Assembly: GCA_024641245.1 (NCBI GenBank)
Contig: JAHEDK010000005.1
Coordinates: forward strand, 45,489-109,488
Length of the DNA stretch: 64,000 bases
Origin: Actinomycetes bacterium
Lineage (GTDB): Bacteria; Actinomycetota; Acidimicrobiia; Spongiisociales; JAHEDJ01
Direction: 5' to 3'
The position numbers and the translations under genes are program-made. Below, in pieces: positions 42,257 through 51,379 of this stretch. The notes below the pieces were generated by a model that saw only the letters and a list, made by a program, of their open reading frames with translations, did not search any database and was not told the DNA's origin. The stretch's first letter is position 1. Every line of letters begins with the position of its first letter.

Positions 42257-43410
42257 TGCGGCCGGACAGCGTCGAACTCGCTGAAGCGGCTGCCGATTGG
42301 ATTGGAACCTACGTCCACGTCCCTTTTTGCGCGCGCATCTGCCCTTACTGCGATTTCAACGTTGTCGAGGGGCGGGACGATTACCAAGCGAAGTTTGTGA
42401 CCGCGGTACAGGCTGAGATAGCGGCAGAACCCGGCTGGGAGCCACTGGACTCCGTTGCATTTGGTGGCGGCACACCCAGCCGGCTCCCACCCGAGGCACT
42501 GACTGAAGTTCTGTCGGCGATCCGATCGCGCTTCGGATTCAAGATCAATACAGAGATCAGCATCGAGGCGAATCCCGAAGATTGGTCAGGGGCGATGGCC
42601 GAATCGCTCATCCGGGGAGGCTTCAACCGGGTGTCGTTCGGAGCGCAATCGTTCGACCCGGGCGTACTGGCGAGCCTGGGAAGGATGCACGAACCAACGG
42701 ATATCACGAGGGGTGTCCAATCTGCACGCCGCGCCGGATTCCGATCGATCAGCCTCGACCTCATGTTCGGCACCCCGGGGGAATCTGCAGAATCGTGGCA
42801 CGCATCCGTGGAACAAGCGGTCGCCCTGGAACCCGATCATCTCTCGCTCTACGCGCTCACGGTCGAACGGGGCACTGCCTTGAGCCGCTCCATCACGGCG
42901 GGCGCTCCTGCCCCGGACGAGGATGACCAGGCAGACAAGTACGAGATGGCGCAAGCACGACTCGCGGATGCGGGCTACGTTCGCTATGAAGTCAGCAATT
43001 TCGCAAGACCGGGGCACGCATGCCGGTACAACCTCCTGACCTGGGCACAGGGCGAGTATCTCGGTTTCGGCCCGGGAGCACATGGTCATCGAGGAACCTA
43101 CCGCTACCGGAACATCCACCGCCTGGATGCGTACTTCCAAGCGGTATTGGAGGGTCGGCGCCCGGAGCAGGGGAGAGAAGCCCAGACCCGATGGGAGCGA
43201 GAACAGGAGCGGCTGATGCTGGGCCTCCGGCGTGTTGCCGGAGTCGAGGCCGGCTGCGCAGGCAAGGCCCTTGCCAAGGACGACTGGGGTAGGCGGCTGT
43301 TTGCGGCAGAACTCCTGGTGTGGGACGGCACCCGGATCGTTGTGGACAAGCCCCTGATGGGGAGCGAGGTCGCTAGGGCGGTCTTAGCACTCGCGTCTGG
43401 TGACTGCTAA
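42256..43410 (+). CDS. hemW: HemW-type radical SAM protein
   Basis: A radical SAM enzyme of the heme-chaperone HemW family, not coproporphyrinogen oxidase HemN proper. The 384-residue protein has YVHVPFCARICPYCDF with the CxxxCxxC cluster motif but lacks a fourth cysteine at the CxxxCxxCxC position, as HemW proteins do not require for heme binding. Other marks are FGGGTPSRLP and VSFGAQSFD. The start uses a TGATG overlap with lepA. The last nine codons, including the TAA stop, are also the CIRCE operator of hrcA. Confidence 0.93.
   Translation: MRPDSVELAEAAADWIGTYVHVPFCARICPYCDFNVVEGRDDYQAKFVTAVQAEIAAEPGWEPLDSVAFGGGTPSRLPPEALTEVLSAIRSRFGFKINTEISIEANPEDWSGAMAESLIRGGFNRVSFGAQSFDPGVLASLGRMHEPTDITRGVQSARRAGFRSISLDLMFGTPGESAESWHASVEQAVALEPDHLSLYALTVERGTALSRSITAGAPAPDEDDQADKYEMAQARLADAGYVRYEVSNFARPGHACRYNLLTWAQGEYLGFGPGAHGHRGTYRYRNIHRLDAYFQAVLEGRRPEQGREAQTRWEREQERLMLGLRRVAGVEAGCAGKALAKDDWGRRLFAAELLVWDGTRIVVDKPLMGSEVARAVLALASGDC
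43384..43410. promoter_or_regulatory. CIRCE operator for HrcA, inside the 3' end of hemW
   Basis: TTAGCACTC (43384-43392), nine bases, then GACTGCTAA (43402-43410). This matches the CIRCE consensus TTAGCACTC-N9-GAGTGCTAA at 17 of 18 positions. The hemW stop codon is the last triplet of the element. HrcA translation begins three bases later, so the site should give HrcA autoregulation and control dnaJ downstream. Confidence 0.92.
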
Positions 43411-43413
43411 CGT

Positions 43414-44421
43414 GTGGTCGTGTTGGACGAGCGCAAGTCCGAAGTGCTCCGTGTCCTCGTTGAGGAATACATAGCCTCAGGAGAGCCCGTAAGTTCGCGC
43501 GCCATCCTCGAGCACTCCACACTGCACGTATCGCCGGCCACGATTCGGAATGATCTGGCCGCGCTCGACCGCGAAGGTATGGCGATCCAGCCACATACCA
43601 GCGCAGGGCGCGTGCCTACCGGGCGCGCCTACCGCTACTACGTCGATCATCTGACTCCGCGCAGGCTCCGCGCATCGACGCGGGAGAGGATTCGCGGATT
43701 CTTCTCATCCGTACACCAGGAGCTCGGCAGGCTCCTCAAGTCCACTAGTGAGCTCGTGGCGGATCTCAGCAAGTATCCGGCCATCGTCACCGGTCCCGGT
43801 ATGTCCGGCGAACAGGTACACGGGGTCAGCCTCGTGCCACTCGGCGGGCACGCGGTTCTGCTGATCCTCGTGAGTGATGCCGGACGAGTGAGCAAGGAAG
43901 TTCTGACGCTGGCGAACCCGGTTGACGATGCGATCGTGCCCGAAGCCGAGCGAGTTCTGGGGGGGATGCTCAACGGCCGGTTGCTTTCCGGTATCGACAC
44001 CCTGGTGGATGAAACGCCGGGAGACCTGTCGGCAGCGACACGAGAAGTCGTCGAAGCGGGGCTTGATGCGGTGCGTCGTTGCGAGGACATGGCCCGGGAC
44101 GTGTATGTCGGAGGTACCAGCCAGATGGCTTCGCTCTGGGAGGACCTGTCGACGGTGCACCGCGTGCTGGGCATGCTCGAGCGCGAAACGCTGGTCATGA
44201 GCATCATGGCTTCTGCACCACCCGGCACGGTCATTCAGATCGGGCAAGAACTCCCCATGCAGGATGACGTAGATCTCGCCATGGTCTCCACTCCCTACGA
44301 GGTGGGTGGAGTCGCCGCCGGTCGAATTGGAGTGTTTGGACCTATGCGAATGGACTACCGGCGCACGATCTCTATCGTTGAAGAGGTCAGCGACAACCTC
44401 GCCGACAACCTCGGGTCTTGA
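43414..44421 (+). CDS. hrcA: Heat-inducible repressor HrcA
   Basis: Represses chaperone genes by binding CIRCE and is kept active by GroEL. The 335 residues start with the winged-helix domain: [41 protein letters not shown] and [19 protein letters not shown], then the GAF-like domain with [10 protein letters not shown] and the C-terminal [22 protein letters not shown] starts at 43414 or 43420 are both possible. The CIRCE element lies directly upstream, and dnaJ follows two bases after the stop. Confidence 0.97.
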   Translation: MVVLDERKSEVLRVLVEEYIASGEPVSSRAILEHSTLHVSPATIRNDLAALDREGMAIQPHTSAGRVPTGRAYRYYVDHLTPRRLRASTRERIRGFFSSVHQELGRLLKSTSELVADLSKYPAIVTGPGMSGEQVHGVSLVPLGGHAVLLILVSDAGRVSKEVLTLANPVDDAIVPEAERVLGGMLNGRLLSGIDTLVDETPGDLSAATREVVEAGLDAVRRCEDMARDVYVGGTSQMASLWEDLSTVHRVLGMLERETLVMSIMASAPPGTVIQIGQELPMQDDVDLAMVSTPYEVGGVAAGRIGVFGPMRMDYRRTISIVEEVSDNLADNLGS

Positions 44422-44423
44422 CC

Positions 44424-45509
44424 ATGGCATCTGATTACTACGAAGTCCTGGGCGTTGCGCGCGACGCCGACCCCGAAGAGATCAAGAAGGCGTTTCGCCG
44501 CCTGGCTCGGGCTTCGCATCCTGACGCGAATCCCGACGACCCGACTGCTGAATCTAGATTCCGCGAAGTTGCCGAGGCATATGAAGTCCTCTCGGATCCG
44601 CAGCGGCGGCAGAGATACGACCGTGGAGATCGAGTCGACATCGGTGATCTCTTCTCGAACCTCGGCACATTCGACGACCTCCTCCGGTCGGTGTTCGGTG
44701 ACAGCGGCCTCTTCGGAGGCACCAGGCGGCAAGCGGGCCAAAGGGGACGGGATGTGCTCGTGCCGGTCGAGATCGATCTGTCCGACGCCGCCTTCGGCAC
44801 GAATTCTTCTGTGGAGTTTCGTGCCGCCGTCAGGTGCGACACCTGCTCTGGCAACGGTGCGGCTCCCGGCACCGATCCGGAAACCTGCGCAAACTGCAGC
44901 GGCGCCGGCTCCGTGCGTGTAGCGAGGCGCACGATGTTTGGCTCGATGATGTCCATCGCGCCCTGTGATCGATGCTCCGGCACCGGCGAAATCATTCCCG
45001 ATCCATGCCACAACTGCCGCGGTCGTGGTGTTGTCGATAGTGAGCGGTCCGCCAACGTCGAGATCCCGCCCGGGGTATCCGACGGTACTCGTCTCCGGAT
45101 TACCGGTCAGGGCGAGGCAGGGGCACGCGGTACGGCTGCCGGTGATCTCTACGTGGAGATCCGCGTGCGGCCCGATTCGCGATTCGAGCGAGACGGGATC
45201 AACCTCCATCACCCACTTCGGGTGGGCCTGGCCCAGGCGGCGCTCGGATTCGAAGCAGTGGTGCCGCTCCTCGAAGGCGGAGAAATGGAACTGGATATCC
45301 CGGCCGGAACTCAACCGGGTTCTGTCTTCAGGCTCGCCGGCGAAGGGGTTCCGCGGCTCGGCCGTCGCGGCAGGGGAGACCTGCTCGTACATGTCGACCT
45401 CGTGGTTCCGACCCGTCTCGACAGCGAGCAGGAGTCCTCGTTGCGAGCCTACGCGGAACTGACGGGGGAAGCGGTGGCGAAGGGGCGGCGCCGGCGCAAG
45501 GTGCGCTGA
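44424..45509 (+). CDS. dnaJ: Chaperone DnaJ
   Basis: Co-chaperone that stimulates DnaK ATP hydrolysis and delivers substrates. The 361 residues show a J domain with His32-Pro33-Asp34, a Gly/Phe-containing linker, and four zinc-binding repeats: CDTCSGNG (138), CANCSGAG (155), CDRCSGTG (181) and CHNCRGRG (195). The C-terminal substrate domains follow. It is in an operon with hrcA under CIRCE, and rsmE starts directly at the next base. dnaK and grpE are not in this window. Confidence 0.97.
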   Translation: MASDYYEVLGVARDADPEEIKKAFRRLARASHPDANPDDPTAESRFREVAEAYEVLSDPQRRQRYDRGDRVDIGDLFSNLGTFDDLLRSVFGDSGLFGGTRRQAGQRGRDVLVPVEIDLSDAAFGTNSSVEFRAAVRCDTCSGNGAAPGTDPETCANCSGAGSVRVARRTMFGSMMSIAPCDRCSGTGEIIPDPCHNCRGRGVVDSERSANVEIPPGVSDGTRLRITGQGEAGARGTAAGDLYVEIRVRPDSRFERDGINLHHPLRVGLAQAALGFEAVVPLLEGGEMELDIPAGTQPGSVFRLAGEGVPRLGRRGRGDLLVHVDLVVPTRLDSEQESSLRAYAELTGEAVAKGRRRRKVR

Positions 45510-46166
45510 ATGGCGCACGTCCCGCATCTCTACTTGCCGGGGCCCTGGACGGCACCCACTGTTCAGCTCGATGATCGGCAGAAGGGTCATCTGACCAGAG
45601 TGCTGCGCCGGCCGGTTGGAGTGGTTGTCTCCTACACCGACGGTGCCGGGATCTCCGGCGAGGGAACGTTTACAGGTTCGACCGTCGTTCGGGGAGATGA
45701 ACGTATAGTCGGCCGGCGATCTCCTGAGCTGTGCCTGGCGGTTGCACCACCCCGTTCGAATGATCGAGTCCGGTTTCTCGTTGAGAAACTCGCCGAACTC
45801 GGCGTTGATGAACTGTGTTGGATCACCACCAGGTTCGGCCAGGGAACACCGCCGGCCGAGCAGAAGGCACGAGCCTGGGCGATTGGCGCGCTCGAGCAAT
45901 CGAGAGGGGCGCGTCTAATGAGCATCTCAGGGCCACTTGGTCTCGATGAACTCGACGAACCGCTGTTGGTCGGCGATCTCGATGGCAGGGATGCGGTGCC
46001 TGCCGGTTTGTCTCGTTACACCTTGGTGATCGGCCCTGAGGGAGGTCTTCACGACCAGGAAGTCCCGCACCACGCGGCCCGGATCGCACTGTCCGAACGC
46101 GTGCTGCGCACCGAGACTGCCGCGATTGTCGGGGCTGCGGCCCTTCTCGGTGATAACGTACTTTGA
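45510..46166 (+). CDS. rsmE: 16S rRNA (uracil-1498-N3)-methyltransferase
   Basis: Methylates U1498 of 16S rRNA. The 218-residue SPOUT-fold protein has HLTRVLRRPVG in the N-terminal RNA-binding part, FLVEKLAELGVDELCWI, and the C-terminal SAM-knot motifs VIGPEGGLHDQEV and LSERVLRTETAAI. The ATG directly follows the dnaJ stop, the common dnaJ-rsmE arrangement. Confidence 0.95.
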   Translation: MAHVPHLYLPGPWTAPTVQLDDRQKGHLTRVLRRPVGVVVSYTDGAGISGEGTFTGSTVVRGDERIVGRRSPELCLAVAPPRSNDRVRFLVEKLAELGVDELCWITTRFGQGTPPAEQKARAWAIGALEQSRGARLMSISGPLGLDELDEPLLVGDLDGRDAVPAGLSRYTLVIGPEGGLHDQEVPHHAARIALSERVLRTETAAIVGAAALLGDNVL

Positions 46167-46179
46167 AAGAATTTTAAAT

Positions 46180-46194
46180 CTCACCCTCAGTGAC
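46180..46194. promoter_or_regulatory. Possible BldD box upstream of the BldD homologue
   Basis: CTCACCCTCAGTGAC fits the Streptomyces BldD consensus nTnACnC(A/T)GnGTnAn at eight of nine defined positions. TCAC and GTGA form an inverted repeat around five bases. It lies about 54 bp before the start codon and just upstream of a weak promoter (TTTCCG 46197-46202; TACTGT 46220-46225). Autoregulation is inferred. Confidence 0.45.
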
Positions 46195-46247
46195 CCTTTC
46201 CGCGCGGGTCTATGTCTGGTACTGTTGACGAAGGAGGAGGGCCGTGA

Positions 46248-46727
46248 ATGATCGAATCGTCCTATAACGAGGCCGTAGGTCGGCGCTTGCGTTCGATTCG
46301 CAAGCAAAAGGGCCTGTCTCTTCAAGATGTCGAAGCGAACTCGAAACTCGAGTTCAAAGCTTCTGTTCTCGGCGCCTACGAACGCGGAGAGCGAAGCTTG
46401 TCACTGCCCAGAATGCAGCGTCTTGCTTCGTTCTACGGTGTTCCGGTCGACCAATTGCTTCCACCTGATGAGCGATCATCCCATGCCTCCGATCGCGGGG
46501 TTCCAACCGGTGGCGTGAGCATCGACCTGAGTCGACTCGAAAACGACTCGTCTACCGATATCGTCGAGCGGTTCATGCGAGCGATTCAGATCATGCGGCA
46601 GGATTTCAACGGGCGGGTCCTCACGATCCGATCGAGTGACCTGCGCCTGCTCGCCGGGTTGCTCCACCAGTCGGAGGAGTCCATCGTGGACGTACTGGCA
46701 ACGCTCGGGGTTGACAGGACGATCTAG
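46248..46727 (+). CDS. BldD-family XRE transcriptional regulator
   Basis: A 159-residue regulator similar in layout to BldD, the c-di-GMP-controlled master repressor of Streptomyces development. The N-terminal helix-turn-helix is VGRRLRSIRKQKGLSLQDVE with YERGERSLSLPRMQRLA and FYGVPVDQLLP. The C-terminal domain has RQD (117-119), eight residues, then RSSD (128-131), matching the RXD-X8-RXXD c-di-GMP signature with correct spacing. AAGGAGGAGG lies seven bases before the ATG. A BldD-box-like palindrome is upstream. The regulon cannot be read from this window. Confidence 0.88.
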   Translation: MIESSYNEAVGRRLRSIRKQKGLSLQDVEANSKLEFKASVLGAYERGERSLSLPRMQRLASFYGVPVDQLLPPDERSSHASDRGVPTGGVSIDLSRLENDSSTDIVERFMRAIQIMRQDFNGRVLTIRSSDLRLLAGLLHQSEESIVDVLATLGVDRTI

Positions 46728-46782
46728 TTCTTGCCGTATCTCTGTTCGTGCCGATCGGGGATATTCATCGCTGGGAGAAGGC

Positions 46783-47115
46783 TTGACCGACTGCGTGTTC
46801 TGCAAGATCGTCGCCGGGGAGATCCCGTCTTCACGGGTTGCCGAAACGGATCGGCTGTTCGCCTTTCGCGACATCCAGCCGCATGCCCCCACTCATGTCC
46901 TTCTGATTCCGAAGGAGCACGTGGCAGACTCCGCCGCCGACCTCGGACCGGATGACGCCGGCTGGCTGGCGGAGCTCATGGGTCTTGCGGCGACCATTGC
47001 CAAGGATGAGGGGCTCGAAGCAGGTTGGCGGATCGTCACGAATGTCGGTCCGGCCGCAGGTCAAACGGTGTTTCACGTACACTTCCATCTCATGGGCGGG
47101 TGGACGGACCGCTGA
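46783..47115 (+). CDS. HIT-family nucleotide hydrolase/transferase
   Basis: A histidine-triad protein of 110 residues, HinT-like, acting on nucleoside phosphoramidates or adenylates. It has the N-terminal CVFCKIVAGEIPSS, FRDIQPHAPTHVLLIPKEHV, and the triad HVHFHLMGGW at the C-terminus. I chose TTG at 46783 because GGGAGAAGG lies just upstream and the family begins DCVFCKI; earlier in-frame starts fall in the bldD-like gene. Confidence 0.93.
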   Translation: MTDCVFCKIVAGEIPSSRVAETDRLFAFRDIQPHAPTHVLLIPKEHVADSAADLGPDDAGWLAELMGLAATIAKDEGLEAGWRIVTNVGPAAGQTVFHVHFHLMGGWTDR

Positions 47116-47162
47116 CCTATTCACCGACGAGGAACCCCAGATCGCTCCACGGCGTTTTCCCT

Positions 47163-47191
47163 TTCGAGATGGGCCATCGTTTCTCTATACT
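47163..47191 (+). promoter_or_regulatory. Promoter of the phoH operon
   Basis: TTCGAG (47163-47168) and the near-consensus TATACT (47186-47191) are 17 bp apart in the 114-bp gap before phoH. A leader of about 30 bases results. It would drive the phoH-pgpH-ybeY-corC-era run. Confidence 0.5.
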
Positions 47192-47229
47192 GCAGTTTCC
47201 CCCTATGCATACCTCCTGTAGAGGATTCA

Positions 47230-48210
47230 TTGCTATCTAGCGCATCCACTTCCGACTTACGGCTGCGCGTACCCAGCAATCACTTGATGCTGGATCTCCT
47301 GGGAGAGCAGGACGAGTTCTTGCGGCGCGTCGAGACGGCCTTTCCGAAGGTCAGCATCGTCGCGCGCGGAAACGAGTTTCAGTTGAGCGGACCTGAACTG
47401 GACGCGGCCAACGCCCATACGGTTCTGGCCGAACTCTTGCTCGTCGTGCAAGAGAATCAGCGTCTCGATGGTGACCAGGTCGATCGCGTCGTTCAGATGG
47501 TTCGTGACGAGGTGCCCAGCCCGTCCGGCGTCTTCTCGTCCGGAATACCCGTTGGTGGTGGGCGGATCATCCGTCCGAAGACGATGGGGCAGCGTCGGTA
47601 CATAGATGCCATTCGTGACAACACGATTGTGTTCGGTATAGGACCGGCCGGAACCGGCAAGACGTATCTGGCGATGGCAGCCGCCGTTGAAGCGTTGCGA
47701 TCGGGCGCGTCCCGTCGGATACTGCTGACCCGTCCGGCCGTCGAAGCAGGAGAACGGCTCGGGTTCCTGCCGGGCGATCTCTCCGCCAAGATCGACCCGT
47801 ACCTGCGGCCGCTCTACGACGCGCTCTACGACATGCTCGGTGCAGACGAAACTGCCAGGCTCATGGAGCATGGGATCATCGAAATCGCTCCGCTCGCCTA
47901 CATGCGGGGACGGACGCTCAACGATGCATATGTCATCCTCGATGAGGCGCAAAACACTTCGCCGGAGCAAATGAAGATGTTTCTCACCCGCTTGGGCTTC
48001 AACTCGAAGATGGTGATCACCGGAGACGTCACCCAGATCGATCTGCCGACCGAGCGAGGGTCCGGGCTCAAGCTGGTACGCGGCATCTTGGCCGGAATAC
48101 CCGGGATCAACTTCACCGAACTGACGGCCCGTGATGTCGTGCGAGCGAAGATCGTGGCGGACATCGTCGAGGCGTACGGTCGCCACGATGCGGCGGGCGG
48201 CACCGTATGA
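47230..48210 (+). CDS. phoH: PhoH-like ATPase
   Basis: A P-loop NTPase of 326 residues linked in many bacteria to YbeY and RNA metabolism. It has an N-terminal KH-like region (about residues 20-90), Walker A FGIGPAGTGKTYLAM, LTRPAVEAGERLGFLPGDL, and Walker B YVILDEAQNTSPEQMKMFLTR with ITGDVTQIDLP. The start is TTG at 47230 with GAGGA just upstream. The stop overlaps pgpH. The phoH-pgpH-ybeY order is well known from Firmicutes. Confidence 0.95.
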   Translation: MLSSASTSDLRLRVPSNHLMLDLLGEQDEFLRRVETAFPKVSIVARGNEFQLSGPELDAANAHTVLAELLLVVQENQRLDGDQVDRVVQMVRDEVPSPSGVFSSGIPVGGGRIIRPKTMGQRRYIDAIRDNTIVFGIGPAGTGKTYLAMAAAVEALRSGASRRILLTRPAVEAGERLGFLPGDLSAKIDPYLRPLYDALYDMLGADETARLMEHGIIEIAPLAYMRGRTLNDAYVILDEAQNTSPEQMKMFLTRLGFNSKMVITGDVTQIDLPTERGSGLKLVRGILAGIPGINFTELTARDVVRAKIVADIVEAYGRHDAAGGTV

Positions 48211-50918
48211 CCTCCATTCGCAACAGCGTCGGGCTGATTCGAGCCGGTGTCTTGACGCTGACGATTGGCGCCACCTTCGGTCTCCTGGCCATCAACCAGC
48301 AAACACGGATAGACGAGCTTGTTGTCGGTGATCCGTCACCGAAGACCTTTATTGCGCCTGCCGGATCCGATGACATCGTGGTTCCGGATCCTGTGCTCAC
48401 CGAAGCTGCGCGCCAAGAAGCAGCCGATTCGGTTCCGAGAAGCTTCAGCGTCGATCCGTCGATCAACGCCAAGGTGCTCGTCGACATCGAAGCCGTCTTT
48501 GATTCCGTCCGCGCTGGCGTATTCCTGCCAGATGATCAGATCCCAGAGCTGGGTCCGCTCCCGGTGGCAACGCCGACGGCGCCGACTTCTACGACCGAAC
48601 CCGAGCCGACCGATACGACGGTGGCCGGGGATTCGACGACTACCACGGTAACGACGCTTCCTCCCGAGCCGGCCACCACTGAGGTGAGCGGCTTCGCCTT
48701 CATCGACGCTGACACTTTGGGAGTCGATCCAGACGGCGTGTTTGAACCGGAGGACGGCGACCTGCCCCTTCCACGAATCACGGTGGTGCTCGTCGACGGA
48801 GCCAACGTCGAACACTCGACCGAGACCGGTGCGGATGGGACGTTCACATTCGCAGAGGTAGTGGTCGGAACCATCCGCGTGGGGATCGATGATGAAGATA
48901 GCGACTTCCCGAATGGGTTCGGGATCTCCACCGAACCATGGCTCGAGGAACTCATCGCCACAGAGAATGTGATCATCGACCTTCCTGCAATCGGATTCAG
49001 GCCGTTCCTGACCACGCTCGAGACCCAGGAAGCCGTTCTGTCTGAGGGGACATTGCTCGACGCGGCCTCGGTCGACACACTGGTGAGACTGGCGATCGAC
49101 GACGTGATGCGTCGCCTGGCCGGCTCTTCGGCATACCTCGACGAAGTCGAAGATGCTGCCCTACGGAGGGCGAACGAACTCCTCGGCGAAGGCCTCGACG
49201 GCGACCAGGTTCTCACTGCTCGGCAGCAGTTGCGAGCGGCTCCTCCTCTGGTGCGACTCGATGGTGAGAGCAACGAAGCCGCCGGTGTGGCGGCCGGCGA
49301 GATCGTGAGCGACTATCTGCTTCCGAACCGTGTGTACGACGAGGCTGCCACCGAGGCGGCCCGCCAGGCGGCGGCGGACGCGGTCGAGGACCAGATGGTC
49401 ACCTTCCGGGCCGGTTCGACCATCGTGCTCGAGCGCGACATCTTGACTGCAGCCGCCCTCAATGCCATCGATAACGCCAAGCTCCACGTGGCGGCGACCT
49501 TCGAGTATTACCAACTGGCTGCCGTCGTTGCGCTGACGGTTGTCGTTGTATCGATCTATCTCGCCAGATTCCGGCCCACCTTCTGGGCTGCCAGCCGAAG
49601 GGTGACACTGTTCGGCATCTTGATCGTGCTGGCCTCGGCCGGGGCGCGCGGGGCAGTGGCCATGGAATCGGTGCTCGATGTACTGAGCGGTTTGGCGGGC
49701 TATGCGGTGCCGGCTGCCGCGCTCGGGTTCATGGCGGCCATTCTGTTTGATCCTCGCATCGGTGTGCTCATGGCCCTCGTGACCTCCGTCTTGACCGCGC
49801 TGGCGACGGGGGACAGTGGTTTCGCCGCCTTCGCCCTGGTCTCTGCGATGGCGCCGATTCTCTTCGTGTCGGCCATTTCCACCAGAGGAGATTTGCGGAG
49901 AGCGATCCTCTTCTCGTCCGTAGCCGTGTCGATCGTGGCGGCGGCAATGTCATGGTTCTTCCACAGTCCCGGGACCGACGATCCGGCCTCTATCGTGATG
50001 CAGGCGACGCTCATCGCCTTCGTGACCACGATCGCCACGAGCCTCGTGGCCCTGGCCGCCTTGTCCTTCTTCGAATCGGCATTCGACATCACCACGACTC
50101 TTCGCCTCCTCGATGTCATCGATCGAAACCACCCGGCGCTGCAACTCCTCCAGGAGGACGCCTGGGGGTCGTTCAACCACTCGCTGATGGTGGGAACCCT
50201 GGTCGACAAGGCGGCCCGTTCCATCGGCGCCAACAACCTCCTGGCGCTGGCTGCCGCCTACTACCACGACCTCGGCAAGACCCAGAATCCCGCATTCTTC
50301 ATCGAGAACCAGTTCGGTATCTCCAATCCGCACGATCTCCTTCCGCCGGAGGAATCAGCCGCGGTCATCCGCAAGCACGTCACCGACGGAGTGGCGTTGG
50401 CCAAGCAGTACCGGATCCCCAGCGAAGTGGCTGAAGGAATCGTCTCGCATCACGGTGACGGGATCATGCAGTACTTTTATCAGAAGGCCCGGGCGCGCTA
50501 CGGCGACGAGAACGTTGACGTCGAGAGCTACCGGCACGCGGGGCACAAGCCACGATCGAGGGAGATGGCAATCCTGATGATGGCCGATGCGCTTGAAGGC
50601 GCATGCCGGGCTATTTTTCAGGACGAGGACCCGTCGCCGGACAGTATCCGAGCTGTGTGTGATCGGGTGGTGGGGGAAAAGGTCGCCGACGGCCAGCTGA
50701 CGGAGTGTGATCTCACGATGGGCGACCTCACGAAAGTCAAAGATGCGTTCGTCGACGCTCTCATCGGTCACTACCACCAGCGGATACCGTACCCGAACTT
50801 CCCGGGCAGCGGGCAGGCGCCCTCCATACCGCCACCGAATCAGCAGGCCGGAAGTGAGGCATCGGAGACAGAGGTTTCCGAAGAGCTGACCGGGAGTTCT
50901 CGTGAGGAGGGCGAATGA
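48207..50918 (+). CDS. pgpH: PgpH-type 7TM-HD cyclic-di-AMP phosphodiesterase with inserted beta-sandwich domain
   Basis: Predicted to hydrolyse cyclic-di-AMP. The 903 residues comprise an N-terminal helix (about 10-28), an extracytoplasmic domain to about 430, seven membrane helices (about 435-625), and a cytoplasmic HD domain with His658 (FNHSLM), His687-Asp688 (YYHDLGK) and His749 (SHHGDG). Unusually, the extracytoplasmic domain is split by a Thr/Pro/Glu-rich linker (121-158) and a region (159-228) resembling an SdrD-B or prealbumin-like repeat, including TGADGTFTFAEVVVGTIRVGI. The tail is acidic and Ser/Glu-rich. It overlaps phoH and ybeY, the conserved operon setting. Confidence 0.9.
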   Translation: MTSIRNSVGLIRAGVLTLTIGATFGLLAINQQTRIDELVVGDPSPKTFIAPAGSDDIVVPDPVLTEAARQEAADSVPRSFSVDPSINAKVLVDIEAVFDSVRAGVFLPDDQIPELGPLPVATPTAPTSTTEPEPTDTTVAGDSTTTTVTTLPPEPATTEVSGFAFIDADTLGVDPDGVFEPEDGDLPLPRITVVLVDGANVEHSTETGADGTFTFAEVVVGTIRVGIDDEDSDFPNGFGISTEPWLEELIATENVIIDLPAIGFRPFLTTLETQEAVLSEGTLLDAASVDTLVRLAIDDVMRRLAGSSAYLDEVEDAALRRANELLGEGLDGDQVLTARQQLRAAPPLVRLDGESNEAAGVAAGEIVSDYLLPNRVYDEAATEAARQAAADAVEDQMVTFRAGSTIVLERDILTAAALNAIDNAKLHVAATFEYYQLAAVVALTVVVVSIYLARFRPTFWAASRRVTLFGILIVLASAGARGAVAMESVLDVLSGLAGYAVPAAALGFMAAILFDPRIGVLMALVTSVLTALATGDSGFAAFALVSAMAPILFVSAISTRGDLRRAILFSSVAVSIVAAAMSWFFHSPGTDDPASIVMQATLIAFVTTIATSLVALAALSFFESAFDITTTLRLLDVIDRNHPALQLLQEDAWGSFNHSLMVGTLVDKAARSIGANNLLALAAAYYHDLGKTQNPAFFIENQFGISNPHDLLPPEESAAVIRKHVTDGVALAKQYRIPSEVAEGIVSHHGDGIMQYFYQKARARYGDENVDVESYRHAGHKPRSREMAILMMADALEGACRAIFQDEDPSPDSIRAVCDRVVGEKVADGQLTECDLTMGDLTKVKDAFVDALIGHYHQRIPYPNFPGSGQAPSIPPPNQQAGSEASETEVSEELTGSSREEGE

Positions 50919-51379
50919 ACGTGTTCTTCGCCGACGAGCAGGAAGAGCCGCTGCCGGCAGTTGATCTTCGCAAGCTCGTCGAGGTGGTGCTGGAGGCGGA
51001 AGGCCTTGCACCCGGGACCGAAGTCACCGTGTTGGCCGTCGCCGATGAGCAAATGGCCCACTACAACGAGAAGTTCATGTCCAAAGAGGGGCCGACCGAT
51101 GTACTTGCTTTTCCCCTGGAACATCTTTCCCCCGGCCTAGTGCCGGCGCCGCAGGTCAACGGACCACCCTTGAATCTCGGTGACGTGATCGTTGCGCCCG
51201 CCTATGTGCGCCGGCAGGCTGCGAGTCGCCGGGTCAACTACGACGACGAACTGGCCCTCATGGTCACCCATGGCATCCTCCATCTCCTCGGCTACGACCA
51301 TATGGATGAAGCAGACGCGGAAACAATGGAGCATCGAGAGGAACAGCTGCTCAGAATGGTCGGAAGGACACGGCCATGA
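50915..51379 (+). CDS. ybeY: Endoribonuclease YbeY
   Basis: A zinc-dependent RNase for 16S rRNA maturation and ribosome quality control. The 154 residues have the substrate strand TDVLAFPL, and HGILHLLGYDH with the three zinc histidines. ATGA overlap with pgpH, and the next gene overlaps as well. Co-location with phoH and era is standard. Confidence 0.96.
   Translation: MNVFFADEQEEPLPAVDLRKLVEVVLEAEGLAPGTEVTVLAVADEQMAHYNEKFMSKEGPTDVLAFPLEHLSPGLVPAPQVNGPPLNLGDVIVAPAYVRRQAASRRVNYDDELALMVTHGILHLLGYDHMDEADAETMEHREEQLLRMVGRTRP

Noticed and set aside
42256..43410. Annotation as coproporphyrinogen III oxidase HemN
   Set aside because: The cluster motif lacks the extra cysteine of true HemN, and the lepA-hemW-hrcA-dnaJ order is the usual HemW context.
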